64,000 nucleotides of DNA, from assembly GCA_037176885.1 (NCBI GenBank), contig JAWWNJ010000006.1, positions 434,001 through 498,000 on the forward strand, given 5' to 3'. The stretch's first letter is position 1; every line of letters starts with the position of its first letter. This DNA is from Favolaschia claudopus. Its lineage: Eukaryota; Basidiomycota; Agaricomycetes; Agaricales; Mycenaceae. Positions 1 through 11,465 of the stretch are shown in pieces. A program made the translations under genes and the position numbers. The notes beneath the pieces were generated by a model, which saw only the letters and a program-made list of their open reading frames with translations, had not been told where the DNA came from and made no database searches.

Positions 1-2064
1 GATGAGGAAGGAAGCCAAAGCAACAAAGATCGAAAGCGACAAAAGAAAACGAATCACCCACCGTAGCAAAAAACAACTTCCCCTCCTCGCTCCCAATCCC
101 ATCGATCACATTCAACAGCCCGCTCAGCGTAACCATACTCCGGCTCCTTATCCCCGGGCCCCCGCCGCGTCCCCTCCGCCGCGCCATCATGCCGTCCTGG
201 TGCACCTCGAGCTCCGCTTCCTCCTCGTCCTCGCGCGAGGGGAAGGCGCAGTCGATGTCCTCGATCAAAAAGAGCCCGTGTTTCGGGATCGCCGAGGCGG
301 CGCGCTGGAGGTAGGAGTCGTCGACGCTGTTGGTTTTTGAGTGTTGGTCTTGATGAGAAAGGAAACAAGGAGGGAGACGTACAAGTTCGATGCAAGTGAG
401 AGGGAGTATATTTCGAGGTTGAGCGCGCCTGCTAATGCGTAGATCGTCGATGCTATGGTTGGTATAACTATGTTATCCTTTTGAACGAGGAAAATAAAAC
501 ATAGCACTCACTTTTCCCCGTGCCAGGCGGCCCATACAACAGATACCCCCTCCGATGCGGGATCCCCGCCTCGTTGTACCAGTTTTCTGTCGACAGGAAC
601 TCTTGCGCGTCTTTCACGAGCGCGTCGACGACGCCTTCGGGGAGGATGATCGAGCTGTGTGAAATTAGCAACGTCAATTGGATTCGAATGAAAGCGCACC
701 TCAACGGACGCCTTATTTTATGTTTGACCGAGGCCCAGGTTTGGTGGGGGCCGAATTGGGGCTTCGTTGGTCAGTCGATATGTGTAGTATGAATCAAAAG
801 GGAAAAAGACGCACGGAATCGGTGAGATGGATGACGACGTTGGGGCGGTTCACTTCGAGGTAGCGGAGCCGTGCGTCTTCGACGAGGTCGGAGAGGACGG
901 TCATGTCAAGGGTGTATACCCTGTCAATTGAATTAGCTCAAAAATTTGAAGCAAATGAGCAACACGCACGTAACGCTGATACTCCCCCCGATGCCGCCGT
1001 ACCTCCCCCCGCCACCCGGGCCGTACGCATACCCCCCGCCGTCCCCGGCCCCTGATCCGCCGCCAGCGCCGGTGCGCTTAATCTCGACCCAGTGCCCGCG
1101 CCAGCGGAAGAGCTGGGGCTGCGTGTAGAGGGGGACGAATTCCGCGGTGGGGTTTTGCTTCGCTGGGGTAGAAACAGAGGGTAAGGCAGAAGGGGGAAAT
1201 GGGAAAGGGGAAGGGAATAGGGAGGGGGAAGGGACGGCGACGCTCCATTTGCGTTGGGAGTTTGCGGCGGAGACGGTGAATTCGCGGGAGCGGCGGTAGA
1301 CTTTTTCTTGGTTCTATTCAAAGGTGAGAACAAGGGGTTAGTATTGCTGTTTTGAGGGTTTGAAACGAGAAATTAAATCGTGTCATGTTCCCGCAACCAC
1401 ACCGCCTTCACTCCGCTGCTTCAAACACCACGCGACAGGACGAGACCGCCACCCGTGCGTGTCACTTCTTATTCCCCCCCTCATCCACTTCCATTTCCCC
1501 CTTCAGCTCCGCCTAATCAACGCACAACGGAGCAGCGTCTCGTGCCCGTGTCCCCAACGAGTTGAGTGACTAGCGACTCGAACCGCAACCGCGCAGGTAC
1601 GCTCCGCGAGCGATCATACAGCTTCTGGACATAGTTCCCCGATTCCGAGTCATGCGACGGAGCCGCCACGCGTGCACACGACTTCAAGCGACACCCGAAT
1701 TCGTAGCAAAACACTCACCAAAAACAGTACAATCCATTCATACGCCGGATCCCCCTGAATAAACCGAATAGTCGTGCAATATTCTACATCCACAGCGTCA
1801 ATGAATCGTCGGGAAAAAAAAGACAAAGAACGCACTGATCGCGAACCGTTCAATCAACCACCTGAACAACCGTCGACCCGTCTCAACAATAAACCCCAAG
1901 ATAAAGAGCTTCAAGCTCGAGCCGACGTAGGAGGAGGACAAGAAAGCAAAGGCATCGCGAAAGGAGCCGAGACCGAGGGAGGAGGCGATGTGGCCTGGGG
2001 CGTGAGGATGTAGTTGAGGGTGAGAAGGAGGGGGTGGGTGTAGAAGGCGGTTGAGAAAAGACAT
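1..2064 (-). CDS. BCS1-like mitochondrial AAA ATPase (3' end outside window)
   Basis: This looks like a homologue of BCS1, the inner-membrane AAA ATPase that inserts the Rieske protein into respiratory complex III. The start at 2064 gives an N-terminus with a hydrophobic segment (SSLKLFILGFIVE) preceding a BCS1-N-type region. A following exon near 1.7-1.8 kb encodes FIQGDPAYEWIVLFL, a typical BCS1 N-domain stretch, and one near 1.27 kb encodes REFTVSAANSQRKW. The Walker A motif is GPPGTGKS near 520, preceded by the BCS1-like NWYNEAGIPHRRGYLLY. Walker B is LFLIEDIDCAF near 260, and SGLLNVIDGI, a BCS1/AAA hallmark, lies near 100. The gene is broken into about eight exons, and the last ones lie beyond base 1. 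Many fungi carry several BCS1-like genes of unclear function, so the orthology to yeast Bcs1 itself is an inference. No targeting signal was assessed. Confidence 0.85.
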
Positions 2065-2801
2065 CTAACTCGACCACGCACGACGATGGTGGTGGTCAGG
2101 AACAAAGAGTGAAAAGAAAATAAGCGCGCGAAAGGTGGGAAATAATGCACTGCCACCGCCGGATCACCGGCTCCAAACTTGTCGTGAACGCAATTCGCTC
2201 AGCGCCTCTGTCGCTCCCCAGGAGTCCCCACTGTCTTCGCCCTCTTTCGCGCTGCAACTGGCTGCGGACTCGACACTATACTCTCAGCCGGCCTCGCACA
2301 AGCCCCAACTACACCTACATCCACTGGCACGCGGCCCTCCAGCCTACGTAGGTGTCCTCTCAGTTCCTCTGCTATCAGCCTATCGCTCGTCATGATCTTT
2401 GCGAGTCTTCTACCTGCACTTCAGCCACTGAAGCCGACCTCAATGCAACCCGTTATTTATTCATTTTGTTCAGTAATTGGTTCCAAGGTATATCAGGTAA
2501 ATTCGATTTTTCCGGCAAGTGAACTATATCCTCGTCCGTGTGTGCGGGGGTATTCACAATTCCGAACATAGATAAATACATCTCATCTGCTTGGCAGGCG
2601 GTTCGACAACATGACCATATTTTTATCGTTGATCAAACAGCACCGAGTTCAAGTTCGGCAAAAGTTGGCCCGCCACGAGACTTAGAACTCGTACGTGTCC
2701 ATTATAACAATTTAACGATTAGGTATCTGACACAAACTACATTAAGTATAGTCCTTTATAAACAGACAATAGAATGCAAAGGTCCTCATCCTTCAACCAG
2801 A
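2065..2801. other. Intergenic, upstream of the BCS1-like gene
   Basis: This stretch lies between the start of the BCS1-like gene and the stop of the GATA gene. It must hold the promoter of the former and the 3' end of the latter. Open frames here are short and overlap on both strands. I see no repeat or RNA gene. Confidence 0.5.
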
Positions 2802-3686
2802 TCACGTTCGCTGTGATCTGTACGCCCTCTGACCGCAAGAATTGCAGAGGTAAGCTTTGCTCTCTGGATGACGCCGCCACTGTTTCGTTTCCTTCTCTCC
2901 GCAGTGGAAGCATCGACGATCGGGGTGGGATGTGCCACGGCGGCGGTGGCGGACGGTGACCCTGCCGCTGGGAAATAAAACATCCCGGATACGAGACAGG
3001 TCGACATATCCATGAGTAAGCATGGACGTTAAAAATGTTGCGAAATCGATATTCTCTTCCGAGAGCATCTGCATGAAACGTATGCAAATCTCGTTGCCAT
3101 TGCGGTTCGCAGGGGTGGCGTGGTGCGAGATGAGGAAAGAATTGCTCTCGGACGAGTCGTTGAATTTGTTCAACGCTGTAGCTGGCGGTGCATCGACGGC
3201 CCCACCAGATTGTGCTCGGTGAATGCGATCTCCGCTCAACGGGGCTCCGGAGAACGGGTGGCCCTCGGCGCCAAAATCTCCCAACGGGAAGACAGCAGAT
3301 GGCTCACTACTAGCTCACAGATTTTCAGGGATGGAACTCAAGCGAGAAACTGCCAACACGCACCTGTGCCTTTCGAAGTCGGGCAGCATGTAAAAGATTG
3401 AGGCGTCGAAAGCATCCTCCATGGTATGTCCATCGTTTACGCTGTAGTCTCCGGTGTTGGCGAACCGATGATCAACTGCAGACTCCGATGTATTTCCGGC
3501 GGAAAGGGGGGCGATAATATTGACGCTGGGCGAGTTGAATCTTGGGGTTCGTTGTTCGACATTTCGTTCATGCAGTGCCCGGTTATCTGAAACGTGGAAT
3601 ACTGTGCGTCCCTCCGGATTCACGGAGATTTGCTCGATGTCGGAAGGCAACCATGCTTCTGAGGATGGGCGAGGAGCGAGCGGCAT
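2802..3686 (-). CDS. GATA-type zinc finger protein
   Basis: This is a likely transcription factor. Two exons join cleanly: the first runs from the ATG at 3686 to a donor in ..DFERH near 3366, and the second starts after TAGTAG near 3307 and ends with a TGA at 2802-2804. The C-terminal part has one finger with the spacing C-x2-C-x18-C-x2-C (CFHC, then CNSC), as in GATA fingers. The loop carries the QWRRHPES sequence in place of the usual TPxWRRGP. The finger is almost at the C-terminus and is followed by only a short basic tail (GQRAYRSQRT). The N-terminal 120 residues are low in recognisable structure. The protein is about 250-290 residues, short for a fungal GATA regulator, and no PAS domain is visible, so a White-collar-2 identity is not supported. 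DNA binding is inferred from the family. Confidence 0.7.
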
Positions 3687-4089
3687 GTTCTGTGAGTTCG
3701 CGTCATAAACGCACGAACAATGTCCAGTTTTCGCTCACTGTTATTTCTTCTGTTGTTATTCTGTTGAATTCTGAACTTCCAGGACTAGTTATTGGCGGTC
3801 TCTGGAAGATGGGCGACTTCAACGTTTAAATACTCGACTGCAGCGGTGATGACGCTAATAGATGACTTTCGTCGCACACAAATCGCACGCCAAAGTTCCT
3901 AATGGGGCTGAGATCAGTAACTGCGCAAGCAACCGTCGTAATTTTACTTGTGGTCGACCAACGCGCTGAACCCCGAAGAACATATTATTTTTAGTGGATA
4001 GCATCTGGCCGTGATTCTAAGTACCACACCGGGATGGCGTGTCTACCCGTTGGTCCAGCTACTGGTTATCTTGCAGATAGTACTACTCG
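3687..4089. other. Intergenic, upstream of the GATA gene
   Basis: No convincing gene. It should contain the promoter of the minus-strand GATA gene. It ends at the left terminus of a small inverted-repeat element. Confidence 0.5.
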
Positions 4090-4280
4090 AGTACTACTAT
4101 AGTATTTCGACCAAGTGTTCACTGGGTGTCATTTGTCACCTACAATGTTCACTGGACAAAGTGTTCAGAGCACAGCAAAATTACCTTATATGGTAGGCCG
4201 GCGCATACATACCAAAAGTGCTCAGTTCACAGGTGCCTGTCACCCGTCACCTGAACACTTGGTCGAAATACTACAGTACT
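4090..4280. mobile_element. MITE-like element with inverted termini, about 190 bp
   Basis: The two ends are inverted copies. The left end reads AGTACTACTATAGTATTTCG and then ACCAAGTGTTCA; the right end, read on the minus strand, has AGTACTGTAGTATTTCGACC and then AAGTGTTCA, a match of more than 30 bases with one 3-base gap. Inside are further scattered copies of GTGTTCA and GTCACC. There is no coding capacity. The size, terminal inverted repeats and lack of genes fit a miniature inverted-repeat transposable element. A target-site duplication is not clear because the flanks are rich in TA and AGTACT. Confidence 0.55.
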
Positions 4281-5697
4281 TGACAATTCAGAGAATGCCT
4301 GATTTGACGAATGTTGCCTGTTATACAGTACTTAAGGTCCAACCGCCGGTCTCTACTCTCTTGTAAACAGACACTACAACAAAAAATGTCCTCGTACCTG
4401 CGGTTTGTTGTAGCGCCGGATACCACTACAGCAAACTTGAAGCTTCAAGCTTCCATCAAAGGGCCTCAACGTGCTCTCTCCATTTGCCACGAAGGAAGCT
4501 TTTTCTTACTCCGACATTCTCAGATGTATATCTTCTGCCGCTTGTCGTGTCTATTTCTCGGAGGTACTCCGGAGGTTAATTTACCCACATCTGGCCGCCT
4601 CCGAGTCTTCCTAAAGATTTGCGGTCGTCGATCGCACCCAGTTGGGAAATTATCCATGAATGTGTGCACGTGAGGCAAAGACCCTCCGACGACAATGGTA
4701 CAACAAACGTGAATGGGTTGGTGTAGACAAAAATAAGTACTTTTTGGATCTCAGTCTCAGACTGTCTGTCTGAGACTCTGACAGTCTGAGACAGACCATT
4801 TTCTCGCCAGCAGATCGCCGTACCTCACTTCACTTACCCCACAGTACTGTAGCCCACAGTCGCAGCCGGGCAACCTGGGGCCGGGGATTCGGACCGAGGA
4901 ATCAGCCGCTGATGTGACTCCGGAAAAGGGAATTTGACGGGGGCACTGCCGCACCCCAAGTTTTGATGGCGTCAATTCGGCCGTCTCGTTGGCCGAATGG
5001 GAGTCCCAAGCAACAGCGACAAACATCACGTTACCTGCTCCCATCCACGATGTCCTCCACACGCCCGCTCCCCGCTATCATCGCCTCGCTCCATGCTCTC
5101 GCCCACCGCCCCCTCCTGCACTCCTTCCTGCACCCTCTTTTCTGGACGGCCTCAATCATCTTGCTTACGCGTCCGAGCCCGTACCCCAAGATGCCTATGT
5201 CGACCTCTCAGAAGTGGACGCCTCCTGGCTCTCGGCCCTACGAATGCTATTCGATGGAATTCGCTCGTTGGATGTGGGTCAAAGCAGGGTATTCTCATCA
5301 ACTTCACCCTCATCATCCACCTCAATCCTGAAAACTAAATGCTGTAGACTATTAGTTTTGTTACACAGTAAATGATTAATCACCATCTCCTGAACTTGTT
5401 TGCGCCTAAATAACGCCGACTCGGCGCGGCGGAGAGCCTATTAAGGCTGCTCCTCTCCCCTGGCTCTCCTCTCTAACTAGTAACCGCCAAAGATCGAGGT
5501 GTATCTTTACATAAGAAATCTCTGCATGATTATTACCATGTTCTGATTTATACGGCGCAATGTATTCAGATCTGTCTGACCATGACAAAGACTCATCCCG
5601 CGCACCGGCATCTGACGATTCTTTCCCAAGAGTTAGCAACATCGTGCCACCGCGTACGACACAGCCCACTGTCCCTGCCTACTTGTCGTCTCCCACC
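4281..5697. other. Intergenic region with a hairpin and one weak open frame
   Basis: The stretch holds no gene that I recognise. A perfect 13-base inverted repeat lies at 4754-4766 and 4780-4792. The frame at 4989-5375 on the plus strand encodes a Pro-rich peptide followed by an acidic patch (YVDLSEVDASWLSALRMLF). It could be a piece of a decayed gene, but it has no supporting partner exons. Confidence 0.35.
4754..4792. repeat. Perfect 13-bp inverted repeat
   Basis: GTCTCAGACTGTC at 4754-4766 is matched by its exact reverse complement at 4780-4792, with a 13-base loop that itself contains TGTCTGAGAC. It lies in intergenic DNA with no gene start nearby, so its role is unknown. Confidence 0.6.
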
Positions 5698-6567
5698 ATG
5701 GTGCTCCGCAGACTCTCCAGATTATACAGTGGGTATCAGGGAGTTCCACTTTCGCTCTTCTGTTCCTGGCCCTGGTTGACTCTGCTTTAATTCAATTTAC
5801 TGTAGGATTGACGCTGGGGATAAGCACCCTCCAAATTGGCCTAGCAGTGTGGGCGGCACATTATTTCGGATTCCGCGAGATGGGTATGTTATTCACTGCC
5901 CAGGCTTTACGCTGAATGTCTCAACTCTTCACTGCCAGGCCCGGTTCAGGTTCCGATCTTCTTATACATGGTGACTTTTGTGGTGTACGCTTTGTTTCGA
6001 CATGGATTGGTTGATTGCGTCTGAAGCTGAATGACATTTTAGAGCACTTCTTCGTCGCCGAGCGAAATATAACAAGGTGCGGATCTATGAAGAGATGCAG
6101 TTCCTTTCATTTGTCACGCTGGCTACGCTGATGCTCGGTTCGTTCCATTGCGAGTCAAAACTTTGATGATTCTTACAGCTGTACGTACAGCCTTTTTCGC
6201 GGGCGGTTCCCTATTCGTCTACTCCTCTCACACAGTCAACGAAGGCATGAGTGAACGTCTTCCACCCATACCGTGCTTCTTGCTCGAAATCGACATCTTG
6301 CTGCCTTGGCTTACCTGTCTCATTTGTACGCTTACTTGCTTGAACTTTTTTTTTCCTTTCCAACTGACAATGCGCTCACCAGTGTTGTGGACGATGAAGG
6401 TTATCACAGTTTCTGCGCGAGAAACGTTCGGCGAAGAGCTGGTACCGCTCCCACCGCCTCCGCCGCCGCCAGTCACGCTTGTTCCCGCATGGATGACTCG
6501 CAACCTGGACGAGGTGGAAGATTCCGGGGTTTCCAAGGATAACTTCAAGGTGACGGAACGAATTTAG
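5698..6567 (+). CDS. Four-TM membrane protein, paralogue C
   Basis: This is one of three related genes in the window (with 8960-9845 and 17666-21926). The start at 5698 is chosen because all three begin M-x-x-R-x-L-S-x-L-Y with an intron at the same codon. Exon 2 (5806-5883) encodes a hydrophobic helix (STLQIGLAVWAAHYFGF). A later exon encodes RRRAKYNKVRIYEEMQ, matching RRRRINSRRPRTIYGEIQ of paralogue B. The last exon, from 6384, encodes the shared tail GEELVPLPPPPPPPVTLVPAW and then LDEVEDS, and ends with TAG at 6567. The join near 5990-6045 does not close in frame with a GT donor. Either the intron is unusual or this copy carries a defect. It is the most diverged copy. Function is unknown; the tail is probably cytosolic. 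Confidence 0.5.
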
Positions 6568-7208
6568 CGACGATGAATTCGCTTCTGTTCTGTGCAGAAT
6601 GCCTTGTCAATTTTAGAGGTATAACTGTAGTTCTCGTGAAGAGTATATCGACTCGGACTTGTAGAGTTCGCAGCCTGCCTGTTCCATCGTGATCTTCCGT
6701 ATGGCTACATACTTTCTTGTTGCTTTCTAAATGCTCTCGTGTCATAAATTTGCTTCCGATGTATTTTCCAATTCGAAAGTGCAACTGCCAACAAAACTTG
6801 AAAAACATGAAAGAAAGTTGAACTCAATACGTCAATTAAGTACTTACATAATCACGCTGACCACGACAACGCGTCGAGTCACGCGATGATCACATCATCA
6901 CCTCTTGTTCCCGACAGTCATCCTCGATTTCTCAGACGGGCCCGAACAACGGAATGCAGCTAATCTTCGTCGACGTGTTCGCTGGCTCGAATGTTGGAGA
7001 ATCTTTGAGAACAACTCCTGGAATGCATGGTGCTCTCTCCCCTGACGTTCGATGCTTATGCCATCGGGCCTTCAAACAGATCACTACGGGCCCGGTTCTA
7101 GTGTATTTAAGCTGCGAGGGGATGTTTCAGACGACCTGTATTCTACACGAACCCAGCTTCACTGCACTCGCATCGACTCGATCCCATTTCTCGACAATTT
7201 AAATCTCA
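6568..7208 (+). promoter_or_regulatory. Upstream region of the epoxide hydrolase gene
   Basis: This is a gene-free stretch between the four-TM gene and the epoxide hydrolase. GTGTATTTAAG near 7100, about 100 bases before the start codon, is a possible TATA-like element. Nothing else stands out. Confidence 0.35.
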
Positions 7209-8783
7209 ATGGCCGAAACCCCCTTCAAAATCTCCATCCCCCAAGCTCTCCTCGACCGTCTGCAGCAAAAGCTCGCTCTCACCACCCTCCCCAACGAGCT
7301 TGAAGGCTCAGGATGGGACTACGGCGTCCCACTCGCTGACGTCAAACGTCTCGTCGCGCGGTGGATGGACGGCTACGACTGGCGCCACCACGAAGCTCAG
7401 CTCAACCAACTTCCCCAATTCACTCGCCCTATTCCCGTTGATGGCCACGGGACGCTGGATATACATTATATCCATCAGAAGAGCGAGGTTGAGGGAGCCA
7501 TTCCGCTGCTTTTCGTGCACGGATGTGAGTCTCCTTAGGCAGTTTTTGCAGACGGCGGATGTGTTGCTGATGCGAAATGATCTAGGGCCGGGGATCTTCC
7601 TCGAGGGCAGCAGAATTGTGCCTCTGTTGACTGCGAAGTCGGACGACCATCCCAGCTTCCACGTCGTGGTTCTGAGTCTTCCCGGCTTCGGTTTCTCTGA
7701 AGGCGCGAAGAAACCGGGATTCAATATCGCACAGTACGCAGAGGTGAGTCTAACCAACGATTTCATATAATTCTGCATCTGATTTGGGTCGTAGATCGGA
7801 AACAAGTTGATGCTGGCTTTGGGATACGATGAATACAGTTCGTTTATTATCTCGTTTACCGCGGTATAATCAATTTCATTATCTTGCTCAGTTACCCAAG
7901 GCGGAGACTGGGGCCTGGCGGTATGTCTCCAGACCAATAGTCATTGCTGCGAATTGATTTCATTTCAGGTTACTCGGAAAATCGCACAGCTATACGGTGG
8001 GAAGCATAGCAAGGCGTGGCACACCAACATGGTCTTGTATGTCGCTCCCCTCAGCTGAACCATTCTCAGACTGATTCAAACTCTCCGTAGCGGCGACCCT
8101 CCCGCCGACTTCGACCCCTCGACACTCACCTCCGAAAAACAAGCCGCGCTCGCACGCACCGAGGGACTGATGAAAAAAGGCATGGGATACCGACACCAGC
8201 AATCCACTAAGCCGCAGACTCTTGCCTACGCTATGACCGACTCACCTGTCGGGCTCCTGGCGTGGATCTATGAGAAGTTGGTCGCTTGGACGGATAGATA
8301 TAACTGGACGGACGATGAGGGTTCGTCATCGATTTATATTTTCCGCGCTGTAACTAATTTCAAACGTCATGTCAGTCCTGACGTGGATCTCAATCTTCTA
8401 CTTCTCGCGCGAGGGCCCCGTCGGCTCCTTTCGCATCTACTACGAAGCTATGGGGAATGAGACCGTGCCCATGCAGGCCTTCCGCGAAGCTCCGGCACCC
8501 GAGATTCCCCTCGGCCTTTCGCACTTTCCTGGAGATCTAGTGGTTGTTCCGAAGAGGTACGTGCGCAGTAATTCATGCATAATCTCTCTTTCGGCTCATA
8601 TTACTCGGCAGTTGGTCCCGTATGATGGGCAACGTCGTTTTCGATAGCGAAGTACACGAAGCGGGAGGCCACTTCCCTGCGTACGAGCAGCCTGAAGCGC
8701 TTGCTGGTGATCTGCGTAAGATGTTTGGGAAGGGTGGGCCGGCGTATGGAGTCGTGCCGAAGAAGTTGGGATATCGCAACTAA
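7209..8783 (+). CDS. Epoxide hydrolase, microsomal type (alpha/beta hydrolase)
   Basis: The enzyme would open epoxide rings to diols, usually for detoxification. Eight exons join in frame to give 398 residues: 7209-7524, 7586-7743, 7795-7837, 7892-7920, 7969-8036, 8091-8320, 8376-8556 and 8612-8783. The N-terminus ([22 protein letters not shown]) is an epoxide hydrolase N-terminal region as in the microsomal enzyme. The oxyanion-hole motif HGWPG spans the first intron. GFGFSE follows. The nucleophile Asp sits in TQGGDWG, near residue 185. The catalytic His is in [12 protein letters not shown] near the C-terminus. The lid Tyr that would activate the epoxide is expected around the IFYFSREG stretch but was not assigned. 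All catalytic motifs appear intact. No N-terminal membrane anchor is visible, unlike the mammalian microsomal enzyme. Confidence 0.88.
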
Positions 8784-8959
8784 GAATGTATGTGTAGCGA
8801 TATCGGCGTTGGAACCAAATTTCTGAGCAGAATCATAGTATTACAATAGTGATTTGGTACAAGCCTTTTCAAAGCAAATGATCATGAAAGTAGCAAACGA
8901 GATAGAGAGCAACGCATGCACCGGAAACACACTGGACTCATTTCAATGCACCTCATGGT

Positions 8960-9845
8960 TCACAGAGCCGAAGCGACCGCTGCATATGCATTCCCGGAAC
9001 GCACAGACTCTTCGACCTCCTCGGGGTAAGCAAGCATCCAAGCGGGAACAAGCTTGACCGGTGGCGGAGGAGCCGGGAGGGGCACCATCTCTTCGCCGTA
9101 CAGAGCTTGCGCGGGAACCGCGAGGCACCGAGCCATCCACAGAACTAAAAGGGCATCGACAAATCGGTGTGCATAAATTTAAATACTAAAGACTGCCGAG
9201 AAGACGCACAGATGAGACAATGCACAAACGGTAAACACGCGTTGATGCCGAGTATCGCGCAGCGGAAACGCGCAAATGAGTCCAGTCTGAATTCGCGTTG
9301 CGCAGCAGGGGAGGATTCGGCTAGTGTGAGAATGAAGGTTGCGATTGAGAGGACACCTAGCAATATTGTCAATTACCATGCATATCCATCAGCTCAAATA
9401 AAATTCGCCGAGAGATCTCAGGGCAAAAAAGAACATACCAGCGCCGAGCCAAAATGCCATGAAAAACACGATGATCTGTATCTCGCCATAGATCGTACGC
9501 GTGCTTTTGAAGTTTACTTTGCGGTCATGACGACGGATGTAGACGAAGAAGAGAGCAGCTATGGCGCTGAGCGCAATGAAGGAATGTATTCCGGCTGAAC
9601 CTGACAAGGGATTTAAATTGAGCAGCCCAGAATTGACTCTATCATTTGCGAAATTCGAAAGAGATACGCACTCGTCTCGGTATTGAATCCAAAACTGAGG
9701 ATCGCCCAGCCGGCAAGGGTGATTTGGAGGAGGCTTATCGCCGATGTGAAAGCTATGCGCACGACGAAGTTTAACGAACAAAGCACGGTGGGAGGGAAGG
9801 AGGGGGAAGCTGACTGTATAGACTGGAGAGGGTGCGAGGGAACAT
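8960..9845 (-). CDS. Four-TM membrane protein, paralogue A
   Basis: Five exons on the minus strand run from the ATG at 9845 (MFPRTLSSLY) to a TGA at 8960-8962. Exon 2 carries TM1 (SLLQITLAGWAILSFGF). Exon 3 carries TM2 and a basic loop ending TIYGEIQ, then TM3. Exon 4 holds FARFRCAILGINACLPFVH, the start of TM4. The last exon has VPAQALYGEEMVPLP, KLVPAWMLAYPEEVEES and a short Ala-rich end. Protein length is about 210 residues, close to paralogue B, and intron positions are identical. The last intron is of normal short length here, which shows the original state of the intron that is interrupted in paralogue B. The family is not one I can name. A MARVEL-like four-helix fold is possible but is only a guess from topology. 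It forms the outer part of the left arm of the inverted duplication. Confidence 0.72.
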
Positions 9846-10096
9846 GGTGGGTAATGATAACAGTTTACTCCGATGCTGTGTTGGTGGGATCAATGTCGAA
9901 TTCAATGTTGGGCTGTAACTATTCTCGTGCTGTTGAGAGTATTAATAGTTTGTTGGATGATCAAGCGGGTCGTGCGGAACACGACCCGGTCCTCGGAGCA
10001 AATCAGCCCGCGCGCATTTTGAATGAGGCAGGTTTGCTTGAAGTGGTGTGAAAGTGCAAACCACTCTCTCCCTTCTGCTTCGCCACTTCAAAAATG
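9846..10096. other. Spacer between paralogue A and the secreted-protein fragment
   Basis: This short stretch is shared promoter space for paralogue A. A GC-rich hairpin (CGGGTCGTG...CACGACCCG) lies near 9966-9988. There is no gene. Confidence 0.4.
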
Positions 10097-10620
10097 TCGA
10101 ACACACGTCGATACATTCACATTGTCACACTCTTTAGCACGCTCCAACGAACTTCCCCAATTTATCGTACGCCGCTTGGGAAGTTGGGTTTTGAAGGAGT
10201 GCCACGCCGTAGGCTCCCTGTTTATTTGGCGCATTCGTTTCCGAGTCGTCAGCAAGGAACTCGAAAGTTCACGAACAAACTGGCAGTGCGGTTGAGAAAA
10301 AGGGGAGACAAGTACAGCTGTTTGCTGTTCTATCTGAGCGCTGTGGTTCAAGAGGCGAGATGCAGAGCTTGATCTTCTGAGGCAGTCATGGTGGTAAGAC
10401 TCTAAAAGAGATAAAATGTGAGTCACTGGCATTTGATTCGTGATCGCGTTGGGCATCAACAAGCAGCACCAAATAGCGGTTGCAAAGTTGAAAATTTGGC
10501 AAGATAGTTCTCGTACCCGCAATTGCGCAAACAGTGGAAGCAAGTAAAAGTGTTGAATATTTGATTGTCTGAGAATCAAATTCGAGAATTCGTTATACGA
10601 GATCAGAATATAAGCATAAG
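10097..10620 (-). pseudogene. Truncated copy of the small secreted protein gene
   Basis: On the minus strand this segment matches 15450-15795 and then jumps to the equivalent of 16655-16815. The upstream region and the last exon are therefore kept, while the first two exons are missing. The last exon (10134-10217) still has its acceptor and encodes GAYGVALLQNPT, AAYDKLGKFVGAC and a TAA, one residue shorter than the other copy. Without a signal peptide and the central domain it cannot make the protein. An open frame across it on the minus strand (10088-10687) is accidental and in the wrong frame. Confidence 0.65.
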
Positions 10621-11465
10621 ACACTTGTGTTTCGCACGACTCGGCCCTCTGAGCAAAACAGCCTGCCCGCAGCGAGCCCTTTTCCAAGGAGGCCCCGGCG
10701 CCCTGGGCCGAACCTGGGCGGGTATCAACTTGACAGTGTTGAAGTCGGTGGGCGGATCATGATGCCAAGCTGCGGAACGCGCCGCGTGATTTCGCACGGC
10801 CAAGCGTTGACCACGTCACTCCGACCTTCGTCACAGTCACGATTGCCCCCCTTTCCGCCTAACCACCACAACCGACAACCCTCACCGTCTGGTCGATGAT
10901 GTTCTGCCTGTTGATCCCTCCCTTGTTCCCGACTCGTCTTATTGAATTCGGGGCACTTGACTAGTACTTGGGCGCCAAATTCACCGATCTTCAAGTTTTT
11001 GGCGTGGTTGGATAATGGATTCGAATCTCGGTAACAGTTGCCAGCTTCTCGACCAGATATCTGAGACGTCTTGGTCGCTTGAGAGCTCGTTATTTGCACC
11101 CGGAATACTTCGAGCTTGATTCTTGCCGCTATGATTTTAAGATTTATCTAAGGCACCCTCCTCAGGGCCTCCGGATCTCTCTCAGGAAATGTTCAAGTCA
11201 GTCCAACCTCAAAGAATCAAATCGGCAATGTAATTGCAGAGGCATATGGTCTGTACTTTTGTCTGAAATCGCTTATTTACAGACATCTGTCTGAACAAAC
11301 CTTACTACTTACAGCGGCTCCATTCTATGACACACCTTTCTTCGAAGAAACTTTTGGGTGCCGAACAAGTTCATTTCCCGCGTCTTCTCGTGTACGTACG
11401 ATTTTGCCTCATCCATATAAAAGGAACTCATTCTCGAGTCAGTCTGACTCCGTATTACCCGCATA
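10621..11465. other. Intergenic, upstream of the aspartic protease gene
   Basis: No gene is recognised. The frame at 10725-11099 on the minus strand has no family features. A GGATTCGAATC stretch near 11021 recalls a tRNA T-loop but lacks a matching acceptor stem or D arm. Confidence 0.4.
11415..11424 (+). promoter_or_regulatory. Probable TATA box of the aspartic protease gene
   Basis: ATATAAAAGG lies about 42 bases before the ATG at 11466. The spacing fits a short 5' leader. Confidence 0.55.

Noticed and set aside
10088..10687. Minus-strand open frame of 199 codons
   Set aside because: It runs through the truncated secreted-protein copy in a frame other than that of the conserved exon and has no features of its own.
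10980..11070. GGATTCGAATC, resembling a tRNA T-loop
   Set aside because: No D arm, acceptor stem or terminator lies at the right distance. The match is most likely chance.
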